DNA of 64,000 nucleotides from Streptomyces sp. NRRL S-340 (GTDB lineage Bacteria; Actinomycetota; Actinomycetes; Streptomycetales; Streptomycetaceae), in NCBI RefSeq assembly GCF_000720185.1, contig NZ_JOIY01000011.1, positions 62,001 to 126,000 on the forward strand. Reading direction: 5' to 3'. Position 1 is the stretch's first letter, and every line of letters starts with the position of its first letter. Positions 9,205 through 17,522 of the stretch are shown here, one piece after another. Both the position numbers and the translations under genes were made by a program. The notes beneath the pieces were generated by a model. It saw only the letters and a program-made list of their open reading frames with translations. It was not told the DNA's origin and made no database searches.

Positions 9205-10290
9205 ATGACCGAGGTACTGCTCGCCGTGGGCACCCGCAAGGGTCTGTTCATCGGGCGGCGACGCGGTGGCGCCTGGGAGTTCGACGACAGTCCCCAGTTC
9301 AATGCCCAGGCCGTGTATTCGGTGGCCATCGACACCAGGGGCACCGTCCCACGGCTGCTGGCCGGCGGCGACAGCGCGCACTGGGGGCCGTCCGTGTTCC
9401 ACTCCGACGACCTGGGCCGCACCTGGACCGAACCTGCCCGGCCGGCGGTGAAGTTCCCCAAGGACACCGGCGCGTCGCTGGAGCGGGTCTGGCAGTTGCA
9501 CCCCGCCGCCGCCGAACCCGACGTGGTGTACGCCGGCACGGAACCGGCCGCGCTCTACCGGTCCGAGGACCGCGGCGAGAGCTTCGAGCTGGTCCGTCCG
9601 CTGTGGGAGCACCCCACCCGTTCCAAGTGGGTGCCGGGCGGCGGCGGGGAGGGCCTGCACACCGTGGTCACGGACCGCCGCGACCCGAAGGCCGTCACGG
9701 TCGCCGTGTCCACCGCCGGGGTGTTCCGCACGGCCGACGGCGGCGCGAGCTGGGCGCCGTCCAACTCCGGGGTGTCCGCCGTGTTCCTGCCCGACCCGGA
9801 CCCGGAGTTCGGCCAGTGCGTCCACAAGGTGGCCCAGGACCCCGCCGACCCCGACCGGCTCTACCTGCAGAACCACTGGGGCGTGTACCGCAGCGACGAC
9901 AGGGGCGCGCACTGGACGGACATCGGCGAGGGCCTGCCTTCGACCTTCGGCTTCGCGGTCGCCGCCCACCCGCACCGCGGCGACACGGCGTACGTCTTCC
10001 CGATCAACGCCGACGCGGACCGGGTCCCGGCCGGCCGCCGCTGCCGGGTGTACCGCACGGCCGACGCCGGGCGGAGCTGGGAGCCGCTCTCGGCCGGCCT
10101 GCCGCAGGAGGACCACTACGGCACCGTGCTGCGCGACGCCCTGTGCACCGACACGGCGGACCCGGCGGGCGTGTACTTCGGCAACCGCAACGGCGAGGTG
10201 TACGCCTCGGCCGACGACGGCGACAGCTGGCAGCAACTGGCTTCGCACCTGCCCGACGTGCTGTGTGTCCGCGCGGCGGTGATCGACTGA
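9205..10290 (+). CDS. BNR/Asp-box repeat beta-propeller (sialidase-like fold)
   Basis: A 361-residue cytoplasmic protein made of repeated Asp-box motifs: SDDLGRTW, SEDRGESF, TADGGASW, SDDRGAHW, TADAGRSW and SADDGDSW. These six copies indicate a six- or seven-bladed propeller of the sialidase/WD40-like exo-alpha-sialidase superfamily. It lacks a signal peptide and an obvious sialidase RIP/arginine triad, so a glycosidase role is doubtful; such proteins are widespread and uncharacterised in actinobacteria. The ATG at 9205 follows a good GGAGGTGAT site. It stands alone between two intergenic repeats. Confidence 0.8.
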   Translation: MTEVLLAVGTRKGLFIGRRRGGAWEFDDSPQFNAQAVYSVAIDTRGTVPRLLAGGDSAHWGPSVFHSDDLGRTWTEPARPAVKFPKDTGASLERVWQLHPAAAEPDVVYAGTEPAALYRSEDRGESFELVRPLWEHPTRSKWVPGGGGEGLHTVVTDRRDPKAVTVAVSTAGVFRTADGGASWAPSNSGVSAVFLPDPDPEFGQCVHKVAQDPADPDRLYLQNHWGVYRSDDRGAHWTDIGEGLPSTFGFAVAAHPHRGDTAYVFPINADADRVPAGRRCRVYRTADAGRSWEPLSAGLPQEDHYGTVLRDALCTDTADPAGVYFGNRNGEVYASADDGDSWQQLASHLPDVLCVRAAVID

Positions 10291-10313
10291 CGCGGGAGCG
10301 GGGGGTGGCCCGC

Positions 10314-10364
<51 letters not shown>

Positions 10365-10544
10365 ACCGTGCCCCGTACCAAGGCGAAGGCCACTGGCGCG
10401 GGCACGGGCACGGGTGATCCGCCCACCGGCCCCGGTCCCGGACCAGGCGCCCGTGGACGCGGCGGCGGCCTGGGCGAGCGGAAGGAGGAGGGTGCGGCCC
10501 CCGGCGTCGGCGCGGGGCGCGGGGACGCTGGCTACCCTGCGGTC

Positions 10545-12071
10545 ATGCGCTTGCGGGTGACGCCACGTCAACGGTTGTACCTCGACTCGCTCATCGCGGC
10601 TGCGATGCTGGGCGTCACGCTGGGCTTCGCCGCCGGTTACCGGCCACTGGGCTGGCCCGCCTTCGACGCCCGCGCGGTCGTCCTGACCTGCCTGATCCAC
10701 CTGCCCCTCGCGGTGCGCCGGGTGGTTCCGTGGCCGGTGCTGTGCGCCACGTGCGCCGGCCTCGCCCTGTACACCGCGTTCGGCTACCAGCCGTCCGTCA
10801 ACGTGTGGTCGCCGATGCTGGCGTTCTTCACGATCGCCGCCGCGCGACCTCCCCGGGAGACCGCGCGGGCCGCCGTGCCGGTCACGGCCGCGTGGCTGTA
10901 CAACGCGCTGGCGTCCCACGCGATGTCGGTCCTGGTGGCCCTGGGACAGACCCTCATGGTCCTGCTCCTCGCCTGGGGCTTCGGCACGAACCTGCGCCGT
11001 CTGGAGAAGCAGAACACCGAACTGGACCGGCTGACCGCACGCCTGCGCGCGGAGGAGGGGGCACGCGCCCGGCACGCGGTCACGGAGGAACGCCTGCGGA
11101 TCGCCCGCGAACTGCACGACGTGGTCGCCCACCATCTGTCGGTCGTCTCGGTCCAGAGCGGTCTGGCCCGGTACGTCTTCGACAGCGACGCCGCGAAGGC
11201 CCGGGCCGCCCTGCACACCATCGAGGACACCGCACGCGAGACCCTGGAGGAGATGCGCGGCCTGCTCCAGGTGCTGCGCGTGAGCCCGGACGGCACCGAC
11301 GCCGTGTCCGGGCCGTCCACCGGGCCCGACGCCGGTCTCGCCCGGCTGGACGAACTCGCCGCCCGGATGACCGCCGCGGGGCTCGTCGTCGAGACCGCCG
11401 TCACGGGCACGCCCCGGCCGCTGCCGCCGGGTGCGGACCTGTGCGCCTACCGCATCGTCCAGGAAGCCCTGACCAACACGCTGAAACACGCCGGTGCGCG
11501 TGCCCGTGTCCGGATCGCGCTGGCGTACGACACCGACACGCTGGCCGTCACGGTGTCCGACGACGGCGGCCCCCGGACGGACGGCGCCCGCCAGGCCACC
11601 CGGGCTGCGCAGGTGACACACACGCCGACGACGCAGGCGCCGTCGGCGACGCCGGTCGCATCCCGGACCGTCGGCGGGAGCGGCAGCCGAGCCGGGACCG
11701 AAGCCGGAGCCGGGACGGACTCCGGAAACCGTGCCGGAGCCGACGCCGGGAGCGTGGCCGCCGCCGTCCCCGGACCGCGAAAGGGCCTGGGCGGGCGGCC
11801 GGGGAGACCCGGCCGGCGCGCCGCGCAGGCCGGCCGGACCGAGGAGGGTACCGGCCCGGCCCCGGCGGGAACGGGGCACGGGCTGATCGGCATGTACGAA
11901 CGCGTGAGGCTCTACGGCGGCAGTTTCCGCGCCGGACGCGGGCCGGCGGCCGGTTTCGAGGTGGCGTTCACCCTGCCCGTCCCCGACCGCACCGCCCGCG
12001 ACGACCATCCGGCCGCCGCACCGCCCGCGAGCCCGGCAGCCGAACCCCGTGCGGGGGAACCCCAGGGATGA
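10545..12071 (+). CDS. NarL-type sensor histidine kinase with long ATP-lid insertion
   Basis: A 508-residue membrane kinase of a two-component system. Residues 10-150 hold about five hydrophobic segments. A short coiled coil (150-180) leads to the HisKA_3 dimerisation helix with the phospho-acceptor His near 191 (ARELHDVVAHH). The HATPase_c domain has the N box (IVQEALTNTLKHA), the DDGG box near 339 and a second Gly box GHGLIGM near 444. Between the two Gly boxes, normally separated by only a few residues, there is an insertion of about 100 residues rich in Ala, Gly, Thr, Arg and Pro. The ATG at 10545 fits the hydrophobic start. Its stop overlaps the first codon of a response-regulator vestige by four bases (ATGA), but no complete partner follows. 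Confidence 0.88.
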   Translation: MRLRVTPRQRLYLDSLIAAAMLGVTLGFAAGYRPLGWPAFDARAVVLTCLIHLPLAVRRVVPWPVLCATCAGLALYTAFGYQPSVNVWSPMLAFFTIAAARPPRETARAAVPVTAAWLYNALASHAMSVLVALGQTLMVLLLAWGFGTNLRRLEKQNTELDRLTARLRAEEGARARHAVTEERLRIARELHDVVAHHLSVVSVQSGLARYVFDSDAAKARAALHTIEDTARETLEEMRGLLQVLRVSPDGTDAVSGPSTGPDAGLARLDELAARMTAAGLVVETAVTGTPRPLPPGADLCAYRIVQEALTNTLKHAGARARVRIALAYDTDTLAVTVSDDGGPRTDGARQATRAAQVTHTPTTQAPSATPVASRTVGGSGSRAGTEAGAGTDSGNRAGADAGSVAAAVPGPRKGLGGRPGRPGRRAAQAGRTEEGTGPAPAGTGHGLIGMYERVRLYGGSFRAGRGPAAGFEVAFTLPVPDRTARDDHPAAAPPASPAAEPRAGEPQG

Positions 12072-12127
12072 CACGTGTGCTCGTCGTCGGTGGGGCCTTT
12101 GTCCCCTCGGCCCGCACACCCCCCGGG
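12068..12127 (+). pseudogene. vestigial start of a NarL-type response regulator
   Basis: The ATG at 12068 overlaps the kinase stop codon as ATGA, the usual arrangement for kinase-regulator pairs in Streptomyces. It begins MTRVLVV, which matches the first beta strand of a receiver domain (usually RVLVVDD). The sequence then becomes GGAFVPSARTPPG and loses all similarity: no acidic pocket, no phospho-Asp and no HTH. The frame stays open to 12688 but runs antisense through the uracil-DNA glycosylase gene and is not credible beyond about 20 codons. I infer a deletion or recombination that removed the regulator. Confidence 0.5.
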
Positions 12128-12216
12128 ACCGACCGGGCCGACGGGGCGAACGACACCTCGCCGGACCGGCAGGGAAGCGGACGGGCCGACGGGCGGGGCG
12201 GCGGGCGGGCGTCGGC

Positions 12217-12894
12217 TCAGGGAAGCTGCCAGTCGACCGGCTGCGCGCCCTGCCGCAGGAGCAGGTCGTTGGCCCGGCTGAAGGGGCGCGAACCGAAGAA
12301 GCCACGGTCCGCCGACATGGGCGAGGGGTGGGCGGACTCGATCGCCGGGAGATCGCCGAGCAGCGGACGCAGATTGCGTGCGTCGCGCCCCCAGAGGATC
12401 GACACCAGCGGCTTGCCGCGGGCCGCCAGCGCCCGGATGGCCTGCTCCGTGACCTCTTCCCAGCCCTTGCCCCGGTGCGCCGCGGGTTTGCGCGGCGCCG
12501 TCGTCAGCGCCCTGTTCAGCAGCAGCACGCCCTGCCGGGTCCACGGCGTCAGATCGCCGTTGGACGGCCTGGGCAGACCGAGGTCGGAATGGAGTTCCCG
12601 GAAGATGTTCTCCAGGCTGCCCGGCAGGGACCGCACCTCGGGCGAGACCGCGAAGCTCAGCCCGATGGCCATACCGGGGGTGGGGTAGGGGTCCTGGCCG
12701 ACGATGAGGACGCGCACGTCGTCGAACGGCTGCTGGAACGCCCGCAGCACATTGGCCCCGGACGGAAGGTAGGTCCGGCCGGCCGCTATCTCGGCTCTGA
12801 GGAAGTTCCCCATCGCGGCGATGCGTTCGGCCACGGGTTCGAGGGCCTTCGCCCAGCCCGCCTCGACGAGTTCATGCAACGGTCGTGGTGCCAC
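12217..12894 (-). CDS. ung: family 1 uracil-DNA glycosylase
   Basis: Removes uracil from DNA in base-excision repair. The 225-residue length matches family 1 UDG. The water-activating loop reads [16 protein letters not shown], with the catalytic Asp present; the His that usually follows the Tyr is replaced by Pro. The C-terminal DNA-intercalation loop [13 protein letters not shown] and the uracil-pocket LLLNRALTT segment are conserved. Streptomyces often carry two family 1 copies, and the YPTPG variant suggests this is the more divergent one. ATG at 12894 gives the usual short N terminus. It converges on the histidine kinase gene. Confidence 0.93.
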   Translation of the reverse strand: MAPRPLHELVEAGWAKALEPVAERIAAMGNFLRAEIAAGRTYLPSGANVLRAFQQPFDDVRVLIVGQDPYPTPGMAIGLSFAVSPEVRSLPGSLENIFRELHSDLGLPRPSNGDLTPWTRQGVLLLNRALTTAPRKPAAHRGKGWEEVTEQAIRALAARGKPLVSILWGRDARNLRPLLGDLPAIESAHPSPMSADRGFFGSRPFSRANDLLLRQGAQPVDWQLP

Positions 12895-13530
12895 GGCCCG
12901 TCACTCTACTGGCACGGGCCAGGACGCCGCACGGGCGGGAGGCTCCGCACGGACGGGCGCGTGACGCCACCCTTCCCCGCCGTCGAGACCTTCCCGGTCT
13001 TCGGACCTCCGGAAACCCGAGGAGACGGCATGTCCGTGCGCCCGCCCGCAGTGGCGCTCCGCCCGGTCCGGGCTGCCCGGAGCCGGCCGTGAAGGGAGGC
13101 GCGGGAAGCGGTGCGGCCGGTTTCCTCGCCGTGGGCCCCGGAGGTCCGGGTCTGCGGGCCGTCGTCGGGGTGCCCGACCGGGGACCGTCGGCGCAGCGGG
13201 AGTCCGAGGAACCCGTGCGCACCGCACCCGGGGGAACGGCCCCGTACACCTGATGGAACAACTCGTGCCCGTCCCACGGGCGCCGGCCCCCGGCGCGGAG
13301 CCTGGACGGTTGGAGACGGCCGTCGTGGGGGCGGCCGGGTTCGCCTCCTCGGGGGTGCCGCGCCGCGCGCCGCTCCCCGGATGTGTCCCCTCACGCCCCT
13401 TGAAGCCGGGTTCGCACCACACCGATCATTTCCGATCGGTGTGTACCTCATACGACAAAACCGGACGGAAACCGCTCACCCGCCCCCTCCCCGAACAGGG
13501 GAACCCCGAAAGCCAGTAACATGCGGCGCC
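12895..13530. other. 636-bp intergenic region, no gene recognised
   Basis: Several open frames cross this gap but none has a recognisable protein or a convincing ribosome binding site with codon bias. The right part is less GC-rich and carries a strong palindrome at 13418-13443, listed separately. Confidence 0.5.
13418..13443. promoter_or_regulatory. 26-bp inverted repeat upstream of the CbiX-like gene
   Basis: CACACCGATC (13418-13427) and GATCGGTGTG (13434-13443) are perfect reverse complements separated by ATTTCC. The site is 88 bp upstream of the next start codon in a locally AT-richer stretch. It may be an operator; a terminator role is less likely since no gene ends nearby on the plus strand. 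Confidence 0.6.
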
Positions 13531-14454
13531 ATGAGCTCCCCCACTGGGCCCGCGTCCGGCCTGCCTGTACGAATGCCGCGCCCCCGCCAGCCCGGACGGC
13601 ACCGCCGACCCGAACCGCTGGCGGCTCCCGAGGGCGCGCCCGCGCTCGTCCTCGCGGTGCCGGGCACGCCCGGTGCCGCAGCGCGCTCCCTCGCCGAGGA
13701 GGTCGTGAGCATCGCCCGCTCCGAGCTTCCCGGTCTCAATGCCCAGATCGGGTACCTGGACGGGGACGGGGCGGAGTTCCCGACCCTGCAGTCGGTGCTC
13801 GCGCGCGCGGCCGACGAGCGCACGGCCCGCTACGAGCAAGCGCTGGCCGCCGGTGCGGACGTCAAGGAGCCCGAGGGTCCGGTCGCGGTCGTCGTACCGC
13901 TGCTCGCCGGTCCGGACAACGCGCTGCTGCGCCGGCTGCGCCAGGCCGTCATGGACAGCCGGGTCGCCGCCGAGCTGACCGATGTGCTCGGCCCGCACCC
14001 GTTGCTCGCGGAGGCGCTGCACGTGCGTCTGTCGGAGGCGGGGCTCGCGCGCGCCGACCGGGCCCGGCTGTTCACCGTGGCGACGGCCGCGGACGGCATC
14101 ATCCTCGCGTCGGTCGGTGGCGAGGAGGCCGTGCAGGCCGCGGGGATCACCGGCATGCTGCTCGCCGCCCGCCTCGCGGTGCCGGTGATGGCCGCCGCCC
14201 TCGACCAGGAGGGTTCCGTCGCGGGCGTCGCCGAGCAGCTGCGTTCGTCCGGTTCGCAGCAGCTGGCCCTGGCGCCGTACCTGATCGGTCCGGAGATCGA
14301 CGCCGAGCTGGTCGAGGCGGCCGTCAAGGAGGCGGACTGCTCCGCCGCCGAAGCGCTCGGCGCCTATCCGGCGATCGGCAAGCTCGCCCTGGCCAAGTAC
14401 ACGACCGCCCTGGGCATCGCCCCGCAGCAGCCGCAGGGCACGCCGGTGCGATGA
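13531..14454 (+). CDS. CbiX/SirB-like chelatase-fold protein lacking metal-ligand histidines
   Basis: A 307-residue protein with two halves related to the sirohydrochlorin chelatase (CbiX) family, which inserts Fe or Co into sirohydrochlorin. The first strand-loop reads ALVLAVPGTPG where chelatases have a GHGS-type His motif, and the second half reads IILASVGGEEA. The position of the second ligand reads VVVPLLAGPDN with no His. If the alignment is right, the canonical chelatase histidines are missing and catalysis is doubtful. Residues 1-40 are a Pro/Arg-rich extension. ATG at 13531 is selected; the gene stands alone, not in a siroheme operon. Confidence 0.7.
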   Translation: MSSPTGPASGLPVRMPRPRQPGRHRRPEPLAAPEGAPALVLAVPGTPGAAARSLAEEVVSIARSELPGLNAQIGYLDGDGAEFPTLQSVLARAADERTARYEQALAAGADVKEPEGPVAVVVPLLAGPDNALLRRLRQAVMDSRVAAELTDVLGPHPLLAEALHVRLSEAGLARADRARLFTVATAADGIILASVGGEEAVQAAGITGMLLAARLAVPVMAAALDQEGSVAGVAEQLRSSGSQQLALAPYLIGPEIDAELVEAAVKEADCSAAEALGAYPAIGKLALAKYTTALGIAPQQPQGTPVR

Positions 14455-14565
14455 CGCCGCACCGGCGCCCGTAGCATTCGGGCGGCCGCGGCCACCGCGG
14501 TGGCACGGACGCCCGCGGGACCATCTCGAAGGGTCCGCTCCGCACAGGCCGGGGCGGGCCCTTCG

Positions 14566-14588
14566 CCGTGCCGTCACCGGCGGCACGG
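14566..14588. terminator. bidirectional hairpin between convergent genes
   Basis: CCGTGCCG (14566-14573) pairs perfectly with CGGCACGG (14581-14588) across a 7-base loop, between the CbiX-like and lactonase genes that converge here. A second perfect palindrome, GCCACCGCGGTGGC, lies at 14491-14504. Confidence 0.55.
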
Positions 14589-14606
14589 GGCGGAGCCGGC
14601 CGGGGC

Positions 14607-15644
14607 TCAGCCGAAGACGACGCAGGACGCGGCGGCCACCTTGACCGAGCCGGCGCGTGCCGGGAGCCCCGTCTCCGGATGCACGGCGAACCAGGTGACG
14701 TCACCGGAGCGTTCGTTGGCGACGTAGAGGAATCCGTCGGACAGGGTGAGCGCCCTGGGCCAGTGGCCGCCGCACGGTACGGTCGCCCGCAGTTCCAGCC
14801 GGTCCCCGCCCGCCTCGACGGCGAAGACCGAGAGCACGTCCTCGCCGCGCGTCGCGGTCCACACGAAGCGGCCGTCCGGTGCGACGGCGATGCCCGACGG
14901 GTAGGCGTCGCCCGCCGGGGCGTCCGGCAGGACCCGGGTCTCGGCCAGCGGCCGCAGCGAGCCGGTCTCCGCCTCCCAGCGGCAGGCGGTGACGGTGGGC
15001 GTGAGTTCGTTGAGGACGTAGGCGTGCCGGGCGCCGGGATGGAAGGCGAGGTGGCGGGGGCCGGAGCCGGGGCGGAGGGCGATCTCGCGGTGCAGGCCGA
15101 GCCTGCCGTCCGTCAGCGTGCACACCCGCACGGAGTCGGTGCCGAGGTCGACGCTGACGGCCCAGCGGCCGCTCGGGTCGGGCTGCACCTGGTGCGCGTG
15201 CGGGGCGCGCTGTCTGCGTTCGTGCGGGCCGGAACCGGTGTGCCGCAGCACGTCGGACGCGCCCTGTCCGAGACGGCCGTCCGCGCGGACGGGGACGGCG
15301 CTGACGCTGCCCGAGCCGTAGTTGGCGGTGAGGACGTGTCCGTCGGCCAGACTGAGGTGGGTGGGGCCGCTGCCGCCGACCCGGACCGGCGGACCGGTGA
15401 GTTCGACCGTCTCGCCCTTCACCCGGTACGCGGCCAGTGCGCCCTCGGCGGTCTCGCTGACCGCGTACAGCGTGCCGGCGTCAGCCGACAGGGCGAGGTA
15501 CGACGGGTCCAGCACGCCGTCCACGCTGCTCAGCACGGTCAGCGCGCCGTCCTCCGCCACGGCCGCGGTGACCACACCGGGTCCTCCCGCCGCCGTGAAC
15601 GACCCGATGAAGGCCCGCCGCCGCCTGCCGTCCTCGTCCGCCAC
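14607..15644 (-). CDS. lactonase-family seven-bladed propeller (6-phosphogluconolactonase-like)
   Basis: A 345-residue cytoplasmic protein of the lactonase/YbhE family (PF10282 type): repeated blades with FIGSFTAAGGPGV, GPTHLSLADGHVLTANYG, GPRHLAFHP, ILPDAPAG-like and PRALTLSDGFLYVANER segments. E. coli YbhE (Pgl) hydrolyses 6-phosphogluconolactone in the pentose phosphate pathway; other family members act on other sugar lactones, so the substrate is uncertain. The gene is preceded by a palindrome that resembles the DasR operator, which would link it to N-acetylglucosamine status. Confidence 0.85.
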   Translation of the reverse strand: MADEDGRRRRAFIGSFTAAGGPGVVTAAVAEDGALTVLSSVDGVLDPSYLALSADAGTLYAVSETAEGALAAYRVKGETVELTGPPVRVGGSGPTHLSLADGHVLTANYGSGSVSAVPVRADGRLGQGASDVLRHTGSGPHERRQRAPHAHQVQPDPSGRWAVSVDLGTDSVRVCTLTDGRLGLHREIALRPGSGPRHLAFHPGARHAYVLNELTPTVTACRWEAETGSLRPLAETRVLPDAPAGDAYPSGIAVAPDGRFVWTATRGEDVLSVFAVEAGGDRLELRATVPCGGHWPRALTLSDGFLYVANERSGDVTWFAVHPETGLPARAGSVKVAAASCVVFG

Positions 15645-15698
15645 CTCTGATCCCCTCTCCGTCGACCCGTTGCGGGTGACGGTAGCAGTCGATCAAGA

Positions 15699-15712
15699 GC
15701 GGTCTAGACCAA
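15699..15712. promoter_or_regulatory. DasR-like operator (dre)
   Basis: GGTCTAGACC at 15701-15710 is a perfect palindrome inside a 14-base sequence that reads TTGGTCTAGACCGC on the minus strand. The known Streptomyces DasR element is centred on TGGTCTAGACCA; this site misses one outer base. It is 55 bp upstream of the lactonase start and overlaps a TTGGTC hexamer that could be its -35 box. Confidence 0.55.
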
Positions 15713-15752
15713 GGCGCAGGAGTGTCCCGCCGGGACCGCCGGGACCGCCGCG

Positions 15753-17252
15753 TCAGGCACCGACCAGGGGCGAGCCCGACGGCGCCCGCAGTGGTGCGGC
15801 CAGTTCCGCGAGCGCCCGTTCCAGACCGTGCAGGTGGGCGAGCGCGGGCGGCTCCGCGGCGGCCCCGGGCGTGCCGGCGGCGGCGAGGGGTCCGCCACCG
15901 CCGTCGGTGAGCGCCTGGACCGCGGCCTCCACCCGCCAGCAGGCGGCGGCCAGGCGCGCGTCGTGGGACGCCTCGGGGTCGGCGGCGACCGCGACCAGGC
16001 CGCGGACCTCGCGGGCGCAGTCGTCGAGCAGCACGAGCACCCGGCGGGCGCGCCGCTTGCGGCCCCGCATCGGGTTCAGCGGATGGACCAGCGGCGCCAC
16101 GGAGAGCCGGACCCGGCCGAGCAGGTGCTCCAGTTCGGCCACGCGGTGCGCCGGGTCGGCGTCCGCCGCGCCCGCGAGCCGGGCGGCGGCCTCGGCGGTG
16201 CAGGCGTGGACGCAGCGCAGGGCGCGCTGGATCCAGGCGCCGGTGACGGCATGGGTGCTGACCGGCAGCACGAACAGCACGGCGAGCCAGGCACCGAGCG
16301 CCCCGACGGCCGTCTCCCCCAGCCGCAGGGCGAGCAGACCGGGGGTGAGGACGCCGAGGAGCCCGTAGAGCGAGACGGCGAGCAGGGTGACCCAGAGCAT
16401 CATCCAGGTGTAGGACACGGCGGCCGTGTAGAAGATCCCGAAGACGGCCACGGCGACCAGCACGGCGGTGGGCAGGGGTGTCCCGTGCAGCGGGGCGACG
16501 AACAGGGCGCCGAGGACGAGGCCGAGCACCGTGCCGAGGACCCGGCGGAAACCGCGGACCAGGGTCTCCCCGCGGGAGGCGGTGTTGACGAACACCCACC
16601 AGGTCGCGCCGACCGCCCAGTACCAGCGCTGTCCGGACACCAGCTGGCCCACGACGAGCGCGAAGCCGGCCCCCGCGGTCGCCTGGACGGCCTGCCGGGT
16701 GGTCACCCGGGCCAGTCCGCTGCCGCCCGGCGGTGGCGGCACGGCGGCCGGGGACTGGCTGCGCTCGTAGCACCACAGCCCGAAGCGGACCGCCGCCGCG
16801 CTGAGCACGGACAGGACCACCGCGGCCGACAGCTCGGGCAGCCGGCCGGTCGTGGCGTGCAGGAACTGGGCCACGAAGAAGGTCATGAACGCGAAGACGC
16901 CCAGGCTGTGGCCGCGCGGCCCCCAGCGGCGCGCGTACACGCCGGCGCCGACCAGGGCGAGGAAGGTGAGGTCACGGGCCACCGGGAGGTCGTGCAGGCA
17001 GGCCGCGGCGGCCAGGACGGGGATGCCGGCCACGGGCAGCAGCGCCGTGGTGACCGCCTGGCCGCGCACCGTGGGGTCGGAGACCGTGAACAGGGTGAGC
17101 AGCGCGGCGAGCCCGCCGGTGACGGCGCCGGGCAGGGAGTGGCCGGCCAGGCCGCACACGGCGGTGGCCAGACCGATCCCGAGCACGGCGCGGGACGCGA
17201 ACCGCAGCCGCGCCCGCCCGGGGTCCGGAGCCGCGAACACCCTCTTCAGCAC
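15753..17252 (-). CDS. FUSC-family membrane transporter
   Basis: A 499-residue inner-membrane protein of the fusaric-acid-resistance/aromatic-acid-exporter (FUSC) superfamily. Two blocks of five to six hydrophobic helices (about residues 15-145 and 190-330) are separated by a loop, followed by a cytoplasmic helical domain of about 160 residues (ALRCVHACTAEAAARLAG onward) rich in Arg. The likely start is the GTG at 17252, 10 bases after AGGGGG; the longer frame to 17336 adds a tail that does not look membrane-compatible and enters the shared operator. It is divergent from an Lrp/AsnC regulator, which probably controls export of an aromatic or amino-acid-derived compound. Confidence 0.85.
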   Translation of the reverse strand: MLKRVFAAPDPGRARLRFASRAVLGIGLATAVCGLAGHSLPGAVTGGLAALLTLFTVSDPTVRGQAVTTALLPVAGIPVLAAAACLHDLPVARDLTFLALVGAGVYARRWGPRGHSLGVFAFMTFFVAQFLHATTGRLPELSAAVVLSVLSAAAVRFGLWCYERSQSPAAVPPPPGGSGLARVTTRQAVQATAGAGFALVVGQLVSGQRWYWAVGATWWVFVNTASRGETLVRGFRRVLGTVLGLVLGALFVAPLHGTPLPTAVLVAVAVFGIFYTAAVSYTWMMLWVTLLAVSLYGLLGVLTPGLLALRLGETAVGALGAWLAVLFVLPVSTHAVTGAWIQRALRCVHACTAEAAARLAGAADADPAHRVAELEHLLGRVRLSVAPLVHPLNPMRGRKRRARRVLVLLDDCAREVRGLVAVAADPEASHDARLAAACWRVEAAVQALTDGGGGPLAAAGTPGAAAEPPALAHLHGLERALAELAAPLRAPSGSPLVGA

Positions 17253-17379
17253 TGATGACCGCCCCCTCGGCAGACTTCGGACACGACACGAAAAAGGCGC
17301 CGCGGTGATCCGCAGCGCCATCGACACGTCCATCACAGCACCTTCGAGGCCCCTGGCTCAAGTCATCGCAGGATCACTG

Positions 17380-17487
17380 GTCCATTGGCCCACTCCGCTG
17401 CGCGAAGACCGGCCCGTCAGCGGGCCAATGGACGAGATCACCTGGCCCACCCGCATCGCACCCGACTGAGCCATTGGTACAGTCGGG
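17380..17487. promoter_or_regulatory. operator region with two palindromes between FUSC and Lrp/AsnC genes
   Basis: GTCCATTGGCCC (17380-17391) and GGGCCAATGGAC (17422-17433) are perfect 12-bp inverted repeats 30 bp apart. A second inverted repeat, CCCGACTG (17461-17468) and CAGTCGGG (17480-17487), encloses another CCATTGG half-site. Three copies of CCATTGG/CCAATGG thus lie at spacings typical of an Lrp/AsnC octamer footprint. Confidence 0.65.
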
Positions 17488-17522
17488 TGGCATCGACCCG
17501 CCGCTGGGAGGCCGGAGCCGTC

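Noticed and set aside
7084..10248. 1054-codon minus-strand open frame
   Set aside because: Antisense to the acyl-CoA dehydrogenase and BNR propeller, both clear families.
12068..12688. Full-length response regulator after the kinase
   Set aside because: Only about seven residues match a receiver domain; the remainder runs antisense through ung and lacks the acidic pocket, phospho-Asp and HTH.
12895..13530. Riboswitch or small gene upstream of the CbiX-like gene
   Set aside because: Apart from one palindrome, I see no conserved riboswitch core and no convincing coding frame.
15753..17336. Longer FUSC start at 17336
   Set aside because: The extra 28 residues are polar and enter the regulatory region; the GTG at 17252 has a better Shine-Dalgarno sequence.
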